Shown here in pieces: positions 7,787 through 14,796 of a stretch of 27,842 nucleotides of DNA. The notes under the pieces were generated by a model. It ran no database searches and was not told the DNA's origin. It saw only the letters and a list, made by a program, of their open reading frames with translations. Location: assembly GCA_964641695.1 (NCBI GenBank), contig CAZXKG010000026.1, positions 1 to 27,842 on the forward strand. Reading direction: 5' to 3'. The translations under genes and the position numbers were made by a program. The stretch comes from RHKX01 sp964641695. GTDB taxonomy: Bacteria > Actinomycetota > Thermoleophilia > Solirubrobacterales > 70-9. Positions within the stretch are counted from its first letter, which is position 1, and every line of letters starts with the position of its first letter.

Positions 7787-7816
7787 GCGGCGGCATCATA
7801 CTTTTCGTCGCACGAG
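7787..7816. promoter_or_regulatory. Overlapping divergent -10 elements
   Basis: TATGAT on the minus strand (7800-7795, cytochrome c) and TACTTT on the plus strand (7799-7804, flavin reductase) share two base pairs. The first is 8 nt before its GTG and the second 12 nt before its ATG. Simultaneous use of both promoters would be sterically hindered if both are real. Confidence 0.4.
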
Positions 7817-8350
7817 ATGGCAGCGACGGGCGAAGGCGAATCGATCGACGGACCGCGGACCGAGGTTCGCCCGTCGACCCTGCGAGGGGCGATGTCCCGC
7901 TTGCCCACTGGCGTGACGGCGATCACCGCGCTCGTCGACGGTGTCCCCGCGGGCCTCGCCGCGAACGCCGTCAACTCCCTCTCCCTGGCCCCTCCGCTGA
8001 TGTTCGCCGCGATCGACCGCGGCTCACGGACGCTGCGCTCGGTCGAGCAGGCCGGCTGCTTCGGGGTCAACGTGCTCGGCGCGGACGCAGAGGGCCTCGC
8101 CCACGACTTCGGCCGCCGGATCCCGGTCGAGGAGCGCTGGCGCGAGGTCGGCTGGGAGGCGGTCGAGACCGCCGAGGGCCCGATCCCGCTGCTCGATCAG
8201 GCGATCGTCTGGGTCGGGTGCAGACTCGGGGACTTGATCGGCGGCGGCGACCACGTGATCATCACCGGCGAGGTGCTGGAGGTGCGCGAGCGGGACGGCG
8301 ACCCGCTGCTCTTCCACGGCGGCGCCTACCGGCCGCTGCCGAGCGGCTGA
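7817..8350 (+). CDS. Flavin reductase family protein (FMN-binding split barrel)
   Basis: This 177-residue protein matches the flavin reductase-like domain of HpaC-type proteins, which reduce FMN or FAD with NAD(P)H, often to feed a partner monooxygenase. Visible landmarks are FRxAMSRLPTGVTAI-like (LRGAMSRLPTGVTAITA), the segment GLAANAVNSLSLAPPLM (flavin phosphate region), GCFGVNVLG, and the C-terminal GGGDHVIITGEVLEV followed by PLLFHGGAYRPL. The length is normal. No oxygenase is nearby, so its partner is unknown; heme-oxygenase-like or F420-type relatives with this fold cannot be excluded. Confidence 0.88.
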   Translation: MAATGEGESIDGPRTEVRPSTLRGAMSRLPTGVTAITALVDGVPAGLAANAVNSLSLAPPLMFAAIDRGSRTLRSVEQAGCFGVNVLGADAEGLAHDFGRRIPVEERWREVGWEAVETAEGPIPLLDQAIVWVGCRLGDLIGGGDHVIITGEVLEVRERDGDPLLFHGGAYRPLPSG

Positions 8351-8517
8351 GCCGCTGGCCTCGCCGGGCGCCGGCAGGCAGGAATGAGCCGGCACGCGGT
8401 CTCGCTCGCCGGGATCCGGCCGGCAGGAATGAGCGCCCGCGGTCTCGCCCCCGGGCGCCGGCCCGGTGGAATGAACGCCGCGGTTCCCACGTTCGGGCGC
8501 GGCGCGCGCAGCCCGGC
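8351..8517. other. Convergent intergenic spacer with tandem repeats
   Basis: This is a 167-bp spacer between the stop of the flavin reductase gene and the stop of the minus-strand membrane protein gene. Most of it is taken up by three imperfect repeat units (8360-8484). No protein-coding signal or T-run terminator was seen. Confidence 0.6.
8360..8484. repeat. Three imperfect ~42-bp tandem units with GGAATGA core
   Basis: GGAATGA occurs at 8381, 8426 and 8468 (spacing 45 and 42). Each copy is preceded by a CGCCGG/CCGGCAGG-like GC block and followed by CGCGGT and then CTCGC or TTC. The copies diverge by several substitutions and small indels. Function is unknown; the position between convergent genes fits an intergenic repeat family. 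Confidence 0.7.
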
Positions 8518-8982
8518 TCAGACCACCGAGCTGAGGAACGCCGCGCGGATCGCGAGGCCGAAGATGACCAGGCAGGAGACGGCCATGATCGCCGTCTCGC
8601 GCCGGCTGATCGCCATCGCGACCGCACGCCGGCGGCCCTCGTCGAGCGATTCGAGGTCGAGGCCCTCGAGCTCGTGCTGGGAGGCGAGCGAGCGGGCGCC
8701 CTCGGCGAGCAGCGAGACGACGACCGGCAGCACGCCGTACAGGTAGTGGAGCCCGTCGAGAGCCACGCGGCCCTCGAGCACGAGAATCGCTCCGAGCGCG
8801 ATCTGCAGGACCACGGCGACCTGCGCGACCCGCAGCACGTACCAGAAGCCAACCGATGGTTTGCGGAGATACCAGGACAGCCCGCCCCAGACTCCGGCGA
8901 GCAGGTTGGTCCCGAGGACGGCGATCGCGCAGATGAGATGAAGGGTGATCATCGCGGGCAGGTTGATAGCACGCGGAGGCAT
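8518..8982 (-). CDS. Small integral membrane protein, unknown function
   Basis: This protein of up to 154 residues has about four hydrophobic helices: ITLHLICAIAVLGTNLLAGV near the N-terminus, VLRVAQVAVVLQIALGAILV, a third around LHYLYGVLPVVVSLLAEG, and a last AIMAVSCLVIFGLAIRAAFL. A charged loop lies between helices 3 and 4. I do not recognise the family. The start could be the ATG at 8982 or the ATG at 8952 just before ITLHLI; only the second keeps the gene clear of the nuoA -10 region. It is divergent from nuoA across 13 or 43 bp, which might suggest shared control with complex I, but no mechanism is visible. Confidence 0.75.
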   Translation of the reverse strand: MPPRAINLPAMITLHLICAIAVLGTNLLAGVWGGLSWYLRKPSVGFWYVLRVAQVAVVLQIALGAILVLEGRVALDGLHYLYGVLPVVVSLLAEGARSLASQHELEGLDLESLDEGRRRAVAMAISRRETAIMAVSCLVIFGLAIRAAFLSSVV

Positions 8983-8995
8983 GTAGATTGAAGAC
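8963..8995 (+). promoter_or_regulatory. nuo operon promoter
   Basis: TTGATA (8963-8968) resembles a -35 and TAGATT (8984-8989) a -10, separated by 15 bp, which is slightly short. The nuoA GTG follows 6 nt after the -10 and there is no ribosome site, so a leaderless start is likely. This is the best sigma-70-like pair in the window. Confidence 0.55.
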
Positions 8996-9355
8996 GTGCT
9001 TCAGAGTTACCTTCCCGTCATCGTCTTCGTCGGGCTGGGCTTGATCGTCGGCAGCGCGTTCACGATCCTCAACCGCGTACTAGGTCCGAGTAGTCCCAGC
9101 CGGGTGAAGAGCGAGCCGTACGAGTGCGGCCTGCCCAGCGAGGTGACCCGGACGTTCCGCTTCGGGATCAGCTTCTACATGATCGCCATGCTGTTCATCC
9201 TGTTCGACATCGAGGTCGTCTTCCTCTACCCCGTGGGCGCGATCCTCAACGCCTCCGGCAGCGTCTTCGTGCTCGCCGAGATCGTCCTCTTCGTCTTCTT
9301 GCTGCTGGTCGGGTTCGTCTACGCCTGGCGCCGCGGCGCCCTCGACTGGAGATAG
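8996..9355 (+). CDS. nuoA: NADH-quinone oxidoreductase subunit A
   Basis: This 119-residue membrane subunit of respiratory complex I has three transmembrane helices: an N-terminal one, one around FYMIAMLFILFDIEVVFLYP, and a C-terminal IVLFVFLLLVGFVYAW. The conserved loop SEPYECGLPSEV carries the family cysteine, and the acidic FDIEVVFLYP motif is diagnostic. NuoA lies at the junction of membrane and peripheral arms near the quinone site. It is the first gene of the nuo cluster; the GTG start sits 6 nt after TAGATT. Confidence 0.96.
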   Translation: MLQSYLPVIVFVGLGLIVGSAFTILNRVLGPSSPSRVKSEPYECGLPSEVTRTFRFGISFYMIAMLFILFDIEVVFLYPVGAILNASGSVFVLAEIVLFVFLLLVGFVYAWRRGALDWR

Positions 9356-9361
9356 GCGACC

Positions 9362-10240
9362 GTGGACGTCGAACGCACCAAGCTTCGTGGCCTGAGCCCG
9401 CTCGAGGAGCCGCGCACGCCCGAGGAGCTGCGGATCAAGCAGATGAAGGCGCGCGACATGCTGCGCGGCGATCTCGAGGGCAAGGACCTCGACGAGTACG
9501 TCGAGTCGCGGGTGTTGACGACGACGCTGGAGCGCGCCCAGGCGTGGGCTCGAGGCAACTCGCTGTTCCCCGCGACCTTCGGCCTCGCCTGCTGTGCGAT
9601 CGAGATGATGTCGATGGTCTCCGCCCGCTACGACTCCTCGCGCTTCGGCTCCGAGGTGTTCCGCGCCTCGCCGCGGCAGGCCGACATGCTGATCCTCTCG
9701 GGCCGGGTCTCGATCAAGATGGCGCCGGTCGTGCGCCGCATCTACGACCAGATGCTCGAGCCCAAGTGGGTGATCTCGATGGGCGCCTGCTCCTCCTCGG
9801 GCGGGATGTTCGCCAACTACGCGGTGGTCCAGGGTGCGGACAAGTTCCTCCCGGTCGACATCCACATCCCCGGCTGCCCCCCTCGCCCCGAGGCGCTGCT
9901 CTACGGGATCCTGAAGCTGCAGAAGAAGATCTTCGGCAACCCCGACCTCGGCTGGCGCGAGCGCTACGAGGCATACGGGACCGAGGAGGACGAGCGGCCG
10001 TGGAAGGCGGGCGGGCTGTCCGTCGAACGAGCTGGCGGGACGCCAGCCGACGGGATCGTCGAGTCGAGCCGGTCGCTTCCCGCGGAGCCCGAGCTCGGTC
10101 ATCTGGTCGCCGAGGCCGGGCTGAGCGGCCACGAGGCGCACGACGCCTACGAGGAGAAGGCCGAGGCCGAGGAGCGGGAGGACGCCGCCGCCCGGCCGAG
10201 CGCTCGGCGCGCGCCCACCGGTTGGGGGCCAGATGCCTGA
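9362..10240 (+). CDS. nuoB: NADH-quinone oxidoreductase subunit B with C-terminal extension
   Basis: NuoB holds the terminal [4Fe-4S] cluster N2 that passes electrons to quinone. The ligands are C77, C78 (FGLACCAIEMM), C143 (GACSSSGG) and C172 (IPGCPPRPE). At 292 residues it is longer than usual: about 50 extra residues precede the core, and about 70 follow ERPWKAGG, the latter rich in Glu, Ala, Arg and Ser and probably disordered. The GTG start is chosen because a GGAGATAGG ribosome-site-like stretch lies just upstream across the nuoA end. Its last 8 nt overlap nuoC. Confidence 0.96.
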   Translation: MDVERTKLRGLSPLEEPRTPEELRIKQMKARDMLRGDLEGKDLDEYVESRVLTTTLERAQAWARGNSLFPATFGLACCAIEMMSMVSARYDSSRFGSEVFRASPRQADMLILSGRVSIKMAPVVRRIYDQMLEPKWVISMGACSSSGGMFANYAVVQGADKFLPVDIHIPGCPPRPEALLYGILKLQKKIFGNPDLGWRERYEAYGTEEDERPWKAGGLSVERAGGTPADGIVESSRSLPAEPELGHLVAEAGLSGHEAHDAYEEKAEAEEREDAAARPSARRAPTGWGPDA

Positions 10241-10763
10241 CGCACCGGGACTCGAGCTGATCGCCCACGAGATCAACGGGCGACACGACGGCGCGGTCGT
10301 CGGAACCAGGCACGAGCACGCGCAGGCGACGCTGCTGATCGATCCCGCGCACGTCCTCGGCGTGCTCGGATGGCTCCGCGACACCCAGGGCCAGCAGTAC
10401 GAGTTCCTCGCCAGCCTGCACGGCGCGGACTACCTGCCCGCGGCGCCGCGCTTCGCCGTCCACTACGAGCTGCTCAACATGCCGCGGGTCGAGCGCGTCA
10501 ACGTCAAGGCGCTGATCGACGACCCCGGTCCAGACGAGGTGATCGAGATCGACTCCGTCACCGGCCTCTTCCCGACCGCCGACTTCCAGGAGCGCGAGGT
10601 CTACGACTTCTTCGGGATCCACTTCCGCGGCCATCCCGACCTGCGGCGGATCCTGATGCCGGAGGACTACGTCGGCTGGCCGCAGCGCCGCGACTTCCCG
10701 GTCGGCGGCGACCCGGTGATCTTCACCAACGACGAGGACACCGTCCCGGGTTGGACCAGGTGA
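10233..10763 (+). CDS. nuoC: NADH-quinone oxidoreductase subunit C
   Basis: This 176-residue peripheral-arm subunit is recognised by the 30-kDa subunit signature EREVYDFFGIHFRGHPDLRR followed by ILMPEDYVGWPQRRDFP. It packs against NuoD near the quinone site and carries no cofactor. It is a separate NuoC rather than a NuoCD fusion. The ATG lies inside the end of nuoB (8-nt overlap), pointing to translational coupling. The C-terminus ends normally, and nuoD begins 7 nt after the stop. Confidence 0.95.
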   Translation: MPDAPGLELIAHEINGRHDGAVVGTRHEHAQATLLIDPAHVLGVLGWLRDTQGQQYEFLASLHGADYLPAAPRFAVHYELLNMPRVERVNVKALIDDPGPDEVIEIDSVTGLFPTADFQEREVYDFFGIHFRGHPDLRRILMPEDYVGWPQRRDFPVGGDPVIFTNDEDTVPGWTR

Positions 10764-10770
10764 GGGCAGG

Positions 10771-12108
10771 ATGAGCGCACCGACAGAGCACGGAGTGCCG
10801 ACGCTCCCCGACGCCGAGCCCGAGGGCGCCGAGTACGCGGACACCACGCGGACGATCGAGCAGCTCGGTCGCGACGCCGTCGGCCGCACCGAAGCCCAGG
10901 TGATCGGCACCTCCCCGATCGAGCGGACGTCGCTCGATCGTGAGGAGGAGCTGTTCACGATCAACCTCGGGCCGCACCATCCGGCTACCCACGGGGTGCT
11001 GCGGCTGCTCGTCTCGCTCGAGGGCGAGGTGGTCCGGGATCTGAAGCCGGTGATGGGCTACGTCCACACGGGAATCGAGAAGTCCTGCGAGGAGAAGAGC
11101 TACTGGAAGGTGATCCCGTTCGTCGAGCGGATGGACTACCTCTCCTACTTCTTCAACATGGGCGCGTTCTGCGGCGCCACCGAGAAGCTGCTCGAGCTGG
11201 AGATCCCGCCGCGCGCGGCCTGGCTGCGGATCCTCCACATGGAGCTGAACCGGATCCACTCCCACCTCGTGGGCCTGGGAACGACGGCGCTTGACCTCGG
11301 CGCGATCTCGATGTTCTGGTACTGCTTCCGCGAGCGCGACAAGGTTCTCGACCTGTTCGAGATGTCGTCCGGTCAGCGCATGCACACGCGCTACTTCCAG
11401 GTCGGGGGTGTGATCGAGGACATCCCGGTCGGCTTCGCGCAGAAGGTCAAGGAGTTCTGCGCCGACATGCCGAACCGGATCGACCAGTACGCGGCGCTGC
11501 TCGACAAGAACGAGATCTTCCTGCAGCGGACCAAGCACACCGGGGTCGTCTCCCGCGAGCGGTTGTTGGAGCTGGGCGTGACCGGGCCGCTGCTGCGCGC
11601 GGCGGGGGAGCCGTGGGACTTGCGCAAGGTCAGCGACTACCTGCCCTACGACGAGTTCGACTTCGAGATCCCGATCGGGACGATCGGCGACAACTACGAC
11701 CGCTACCTGGTCCGGCTGAACGAGATGCGGCAGTCGGTGCGGATCATCGAGCAGGCGATCGACGGACTGCCCGAGGGACCGTGGGCGGCCGACGATCGCA
11801 AGGTCGTGCTGCCGCCGCGCCACGAGCTCAGCACCTCCATGGAGGCGCTGATCCACCACTTCAAGCTGGTCACCGAGGGCTTCCGGGTGCCGCCGGGCGA
11901 GGTCTACTTCCCGATCGAGTCGCCGCGCGGCGAGGTCGGCTGCTTCGTCGTTGCCGACGGCTCGGCGAAGCCGGCCCGGGTCCACTTCCGCGAGCCCTCT
12001 TTCGTGAACATGCAGTCGCTGCGCGACATGTGCGTCGGTGGCTACGTCGCCGACCTGATCGCCAACCTGGCGATGCTCGACCCGATCCTCGGAGGTATCG
12101 ACCGGTGA
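10771..12108 (+). CDS. nuoD: NADH-quinone oxidoreductase subunit D
   Basis: This 445-residue 49-kDa subunit forms, with NuoB, the quinone-reduction pocket. The conserved LGPHHPATHGVLR loop near residues 66-78 includes the quinone-site histidines, and YVHTGIEK, RMDYLSYFFN and the ELNRIHSHL segment are all present. The C-terminus reads SFVNMQSLRDM to LGGIDR, the normal family ending. An N-terminal extension of about 55 residues precedes the core. A GGGCAGG-type ribosome site precedes the ATG. The stop TGA overlaps the GTG of a mini-ORF that belongs to a 68-bp repeat before nuoE. Confidence 0.96.
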   Translation: MSAPTEHGVPTLPDAEPEGAEYADTTRTIEQLGRDAVGRTEAQVIGTSPIERTSLDREEELFTINLGPHHPATHGVLRLLVSLEGEVVRDLKPVMGYVHTGIEKSCEEKSYWKVIPFVERMDYLSYFFNMGAFCGATEKLLELEIPPRAAWLRILHMELNRIHSHLVGLGTTALDLGAISMFWYCFRERDKVLDLFEMSSGQRMHTRYFQVGGVIEDIPVGFAQKVKEFCADMPNRIDQYAALLDKNEIFLQRTKHTGVVSRERLLELGVTGPLLRAAGEPWDLRKVSDYLPYDEFDFEIPIGTIGDNYDRYLVRLNEMRQSVRIIEQAIDGLPEGPWAADDRKVVLPPRHELSTSMEALIHHFKLVTEGFRVPPGEVYFPIESPRGEVGCFVVADGSAKPARVHFREPSFVNMQSLRDMCVGGYVADLIANLAMLDPILGGIDR

Positions 12109-12240
12109 TCCCGGAGGGATCAGCGGTCGATTCCGGAGAGGATCGACAGGTGTTGGGCGGGGGTATCGACCGATGACCCTGAAGGGATCAGCGGGCGGTC
12201 CCGGAGAGGATCTGCAGGTGTTGGGTGGAGGGATCGACAG
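12091..12240 (+). repeat. 68-bp tandem repeat at the nuoD/nuoE junction (2 copies plus 14 nt)
   Basis: Copies lie at 12091-12158 and 12159-12226, and a partial third at 12227-12240 runs into nuoE. Each begins GGRGGKATCGACMGRTGA, combining a Shine-Dalgarno-like GGAGG, the codons for IDR, and a stop overlapping a start. The period of 68 equals a 72-nt ORF minus a 4-nt overlap. The copies differ at about ten positions yet both keep an open frame. Confidence 0.9.
12105..12176 (+). CDS. Mini-ORF 1 (23 aa) between nuoD and nuoE
   Basis: A GTG overlaps the nuoD stop (GTGA) and has GGAGG eight bases upstream inside nuoD. The frame encodes 23 residues beginning VIPEGSAVDSGEDRQ and ending VLGGGIDR, the last five matching the nuoD C-terminus. 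Its TGA overlaps the ATG of the second mini-ORF. Whether the peptide is made or only keeps ribosomes moving toward nuoE is unknown. Confidence 0.4.
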   Translation: MIPEGSAVDSGEDRQVLGGGIDR

Positions 12241-12244
12241 GTGA
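12173..12244 (+). CDS. Mini-ORF 2 (23 aa) between nuoD and nuoE
   Basis: An ATG overlaps the stop of mini-ORF 1 (ATGA) and is preceded by a GGGGG/GGAGG-like site. It encodes 23 residues beginning MTLKGSAGGPGEDLQ and ending VLGGGIDR, closely matching mini-ORF 1. Its TGA overlaps the nuoE GTG (GTGA), so the whole chain nuoD to nuoE is linked by three 4-nt overlaps. Confidence 0.4.
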   Translation: MTLKGSAGGPGEDLQVLGGGIDR

Positions 12245-13086
12245 GCGAGCAGCCGCATCGGGATGAAGCGCCCGACTCAGGCGCGGGAGAGGGCGGGGCG
12301 GCCGGCGACGAGGAGATCCGTGAGCAGGCGCCGGGCGAGTCCGGCGAGCCGCCGATCCCCGACGATCAGGCTCCGCCGCAGGGCGAGGGCCACGGCCCAG
12401 GGGAGGCCGAGGAGGGGCTCGAGGCGCCCGCCGCAACGAGCGCGCCCGCGGCGAGCGGGGAGGGAGTCGACGGACGCGTCGGAGATCGCTTCGAGGACGG
12501 TACGGCCGTCCAGGTACCCGAGGGCCACGAGGTCGACGTCCCGGCCGAGCTGCGCGAGCAGATCGAGGCGATCATGGCGCGCTACCCGCAGAAGCGGTCC
12601 GCGTCGATCCCCGCGCTGCACCTGATCCAGGAGCGCTACGGCTGGTGCACGCCCGAGGGGATCCGCCAGGTAGCGGCGGTGATGGGCGTGACCCCCGCCT
12701 ACCTGGAGTCGGTTGCGAGCTTCTACGACCTCTTCCGCCTGGAGCCGTCGGGACAGCACAAGGTCCTCGTCTGCACCAACATCTCCTGCTGGATGCGCGG
12801 CGGGGACGAGCTCCTCGACGCCTTCTGCGAGGCGGCAGGCACCGACCGGGAGGCGGCCGGCCACGGCGGCGCGGTCTCAGCCGACGGGCAGCTCTTCGTC
12901 AGCGGGTTCGAGTGCCTGGGAGCCTGCGACCTGGCCCCGATGGCCTCGATCGACGAGCGCTACTACGGCCCGCTGGAGGACGCTGACGCCGCGAAGGTGG
13001 TCGAGCAGCTCCGCGACGGCGCCGAGATCCTCCCCGAGAAGGCCATGGCCAAGCGCCCCCTCGCGGGTGACACGCCGTCGGCTTAG
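12241..13086 (+). CDS. nuoE: NADH-quinone oxidoreductase subunit E with long disordered N-terminus
   Basis: NuoE carries the [2Fe-2S] cluster N1a in the NADH-oxidising module. The ligands C178, C183 (CTNISCW) and C225, C229 (ECLGAC) are in the thioredoxin-like C-terminal domain, preceded by the helical segment YPQKRSASIPALHLIQERYG. The first ~100 residues are a Glu/Pro/Ala/Gly-rich, probably disordered extension not found in typical 160-240-residue NuoE. The GTG start overlaps the stop of the preceding mini-ORF. The C-terminus is normal. Confidence 0.93.
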   Translation: MSEQPHRDEAPDSGAGEGGAAGDEEIREQAPGESGEPPIPDDQAPPQGEGHGPGEAEEGLEAPAATSAPAASGEGVDGRVGDRFEDGTAVQVPEGHEVDVPAELREQIEAIMARYPQKRSASIPALHLIQERYGWCTPEGIRQVAAVMGVTPAYLESVASFYDLFRLEPSGQHKVLVCTNISCWMRGGDELLDAFCEAAGTDREAAGHGGAVSADGQLFVSGFECLGACDLAPMASIDERYYGPLEDADAAKVVEQLRDGAEILPEKAMAKRPLAGDTPSA

Positions 13087-13143
13087 CCCCTTCGTCGGCA
13101 TACCGCGTTCGGCGAGGCGTAGCCCCCGCCGCTGGCCGTCTCT

Positions 13144-13212
13144 CGCCCATCGCCAGCCCACCAGCCTCCCGTCCACCTCCCGCGTGCCTTCCGCGCCCAT
13201 CGCCAGCCCACC
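13144..13212. repeat. 19-bp direct repeat, 50 bp apart
   Basis: CGCCCATCGCCAGCCCACC occurs at 13144-13162 and again exactly at 13194-13212. The intervening and following bases (CCTCCC, CACCTCCCGC) are also partly repeated, so a roughly 50-bp unit appears to have been duplicated. Confidence 0.75.
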
Positions 13213-13251
13213 CACCTCCCGCCGCGTACCTCCCGCGGCTATCGCCGGCGT

Positions 13252-13313
13252 TGGGTGACGAATGCGTGACTTCGCGCGCGGCTTCGTGACGAACTGACAC
13301 ATTCCGTCACCCA
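13252..13313. repeat. Inverted repeat with 13-bp arms
   Basis: TGGGTGACGAATG (13252-13264) pairs with CATTCCGTCACCCA (13300-13313) with one bulged base. GTGACGAA also recurs as a direct repeat at 13255 and 13286. It could be an operator, a processing site, or a terminator after nuoE; nothing decides between these. Confidence 0.6.
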
Positions 13314-13354
13314 CGGGTGAACCGTCGAGCCTGAGAATCCTCGGCATGCACGAA

Positions 13355-13397
13355 CCGTGGAGAGACGAGCCCGCTGAGCGGGCAGATTCCTCCACGG
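13355..13397. repeat. Two-stem hairpin upstream of nuoF
   Basis: CCGTGGAG (13355-13362) pairs with CTCCACGG (13390-13397), and inside it GCCCGC (13369-13374) pairs with GCGGGC (13378-13383) around a TGA loop. The internal loop is symmetric, six bases on each side (AGACGA and AGATTC). It ends 23 bp before the TAGCTT element. Confidence 0.6.
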
Positions 13398-13420
13398 ATG
13401 GGATCGGGAGCCCGCTCCGG

Positions 13421-13436
13421 TAGCTTTCCGGGCGTG
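13421..13436 (+). promoter_or_regulatory. Promoter-like GGTAGCTT before nuoF
   Basis: TAGCTT (13421-13426) lies 7 nt before a GTG at 13434. That GTG opens a 16-codon frame (13434-13484) overlapping the nuoF start in another frame. The same GGTAGCTT followed by a G-rich stretch and GTG occurs before nuoG (27540). A separate nuoF promoter is inferred. Confidence 0.4.
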
Positions 13437-13452
13437 CCGAACGCCGAACGGG

Positions 13453-14796
13453 ATGCGCCGATTGCTGGAGTCCAAGTTGGCTGAGTCGCTCGAGACTCGC
13501 GTCCTCTTCAAGGACCTCGACGAGCCTGGGCTCACCTCGATCTCGACCTACGAGAAGCGGGGCGGCTACACGGCCCTGAAGAAGGTGCTCAGGGAGCTCG
13601 ACCCGGGTGAGCTGGTCGACGAGCTCGAGCAGAGTGGACTGCGCGGCCGCGGCGGTGCAGGGTTCCCGATGGGCAAGAAGGCCAGCTTCCTGCCGCAAGG
13701 GGACATGGACAAGTACCTCTGCTGCAACGCCGACGAGTCCGAGCCCGGGACCTTCAAGGACCGTGAGCTGATGTTCAAGAACCCGCACGGGCTGGTCGAG
13801 GGCGTGGCGATCGGCGGGATCGCGGCGGGGGCCACCCGCACCTTCATCTTCATCCGCGGCGAGTACGCCGAGATCGCCGACCGGCTCGATGCCGCCGTCG
13901 AGGAGGCCTACGCGGCCGGCTACCTCGGGAAGAACATCCTCGGCAGTGGCGCCGAGGTCCACGTCGTCGTCCATCGCGGCGCCGGCGCCTACATCTGCGG
14001 CGAGGAGACGGCGCTGCTCGACTCGCTGGAGGGCAAGCGGGGGAACCCGAGGCTGAAGCCCCCGTTCCCGGCGATCCAGGGCCTCTACGGAGGGCCGACG
14101 CTGATCAACAACGTCGAGACGCTGATGAACATCCCGCACATCGTCAACAACGGCGCCGACTGGTTCAAGAGCCACGGGACCGAGCAGTCGACCGGCACCA
14201 AGGTCGTCTCCGTCTCCGGTTGCGTGAAGCGACCCGGCAACTACGAGATCGAGCTCGGCATCCCCAGCCGGGAGCTGATCTACGACCTGGCGGGCGGCCC
14301 GATCCAGGGTGGCGTCAAGGCCTGGTACCCGGGTGGATCCTCCGCTCCGGTCCTCGGTCCCGAGGAGCTCGACGTCCCCTACTCCTTCGAAGCGCTCGCG
14401 GACGCCGGCTCGATGCTCGGCTCCGGGGCGATCATCGTCGCCGACGAGTCGGTCTCGATCCCGCACATGGCGCTGCGGACCGCGAAGTTCTACCGGCACG
14501 AGTCCTGCGGCAAGTGCACCCCCTGCCGCGAGGGCACCAACTGGACCGTGAAGATGCTCGAGCGCGTCGTCAGCGGCGACGCGACCCCGATGGACCTCGA
14601 CATCATCGAGTCGGTTCAGGAGAACATCATCGGCAACTGCCTCTGCGTCCTCGGCGACGCGATGGCGATGCCCGTCTCCTCGATGGTCCGCCGCTGGCGC
14701 GGTGAGTTCGAGCGCACGATCGCCGAGGCGCGGGAAGCGAACCTGACCCCGCTCGACCTGGGCGCGCTCGAGGCGCCGATCCCGGTCGGGGCCTAG
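13453..14796 (+). CDS. nuoF: NADH-quinone oxidoreductase subunit F
   Basis: This 447-residue subunit oxidises NADH through FMN and passes electrons to [4Fe-4S] cluster N3. RGRGGAGFPMGKK is the NADH/FMN glycine loop, CNADESEPGTFKDR binds FMN, and the cluster ligands are C352, C355, C358 (SCGKCTPC) and C398 (NCLC). The length is normal. The N-terminus is uncertain: the ATG at 13453 gives MRRLLESKLAES, but a promoter-like TAGCTT and a GTG at 13434 lie in a different frame and would read MPNAERDAPIAGVQV before a stop, so a one-base error or frameshift near 13480 is possible. The stop directly abuts the stop of a convergent gene. Confidence 0.95.
   Translation: MRRLLESKLAESLETRVLFKDLDEPGLTSISTYEKRGGYTALKKVLRELDPGELVDELEQSGLRGRGGAGFPMGKKASFLPQGDMDKYLCCNADESEPGTFKDRELMFKNPHGLVEGVAIGGIAAGATRTFIFIRGEYAEIADRLDAAVEEAYAAGYLGKNILGSGAEVHVVVHRGAGAYICGEETALLDSLEGKRGNPRLKPPFPAIQGLYGGPTLINNVETLMNIPHIVNNGADWFKSHGTEQSTGTKVVSVSGCVKRPGNYEIELGIPSRELIYDLAGGPIQGGVKAWYPGGSSAPVLGPEELDVPYSFEALADAGSMLGSGAIIVADESVSIPHMALRTAKFYRHESCGKCTPCREGTNWTVKMLERVVSGDATPMDLDIIESVQENIIGNCLCVLGDAMAMPVSSMVRRWRGEFERTIAEAREANLTPLDLGALEAPIPVGA

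Larger units (their letters stand above)
13087..13452. other. Structured nuoE-nuoF spacer
   Basis: This 366-bp gap is unusual inside a nuo cluster. It holds a ~50-bp imperfect duplication (13144-13212), a long inverted repeat (13252-13313), a two-stem hairpin (13355-13397) and a promoter-like TAGCTT before nuoF. No convincing protein is encoded on either strand; the open minus-strand frames are shadows of high GC. Confidence 0.6.

Noticed and set aside
8360..8484. CRISPR array
   Set aside because: Only three diverged GC-rich units without uniform spacers, and no cas genes.
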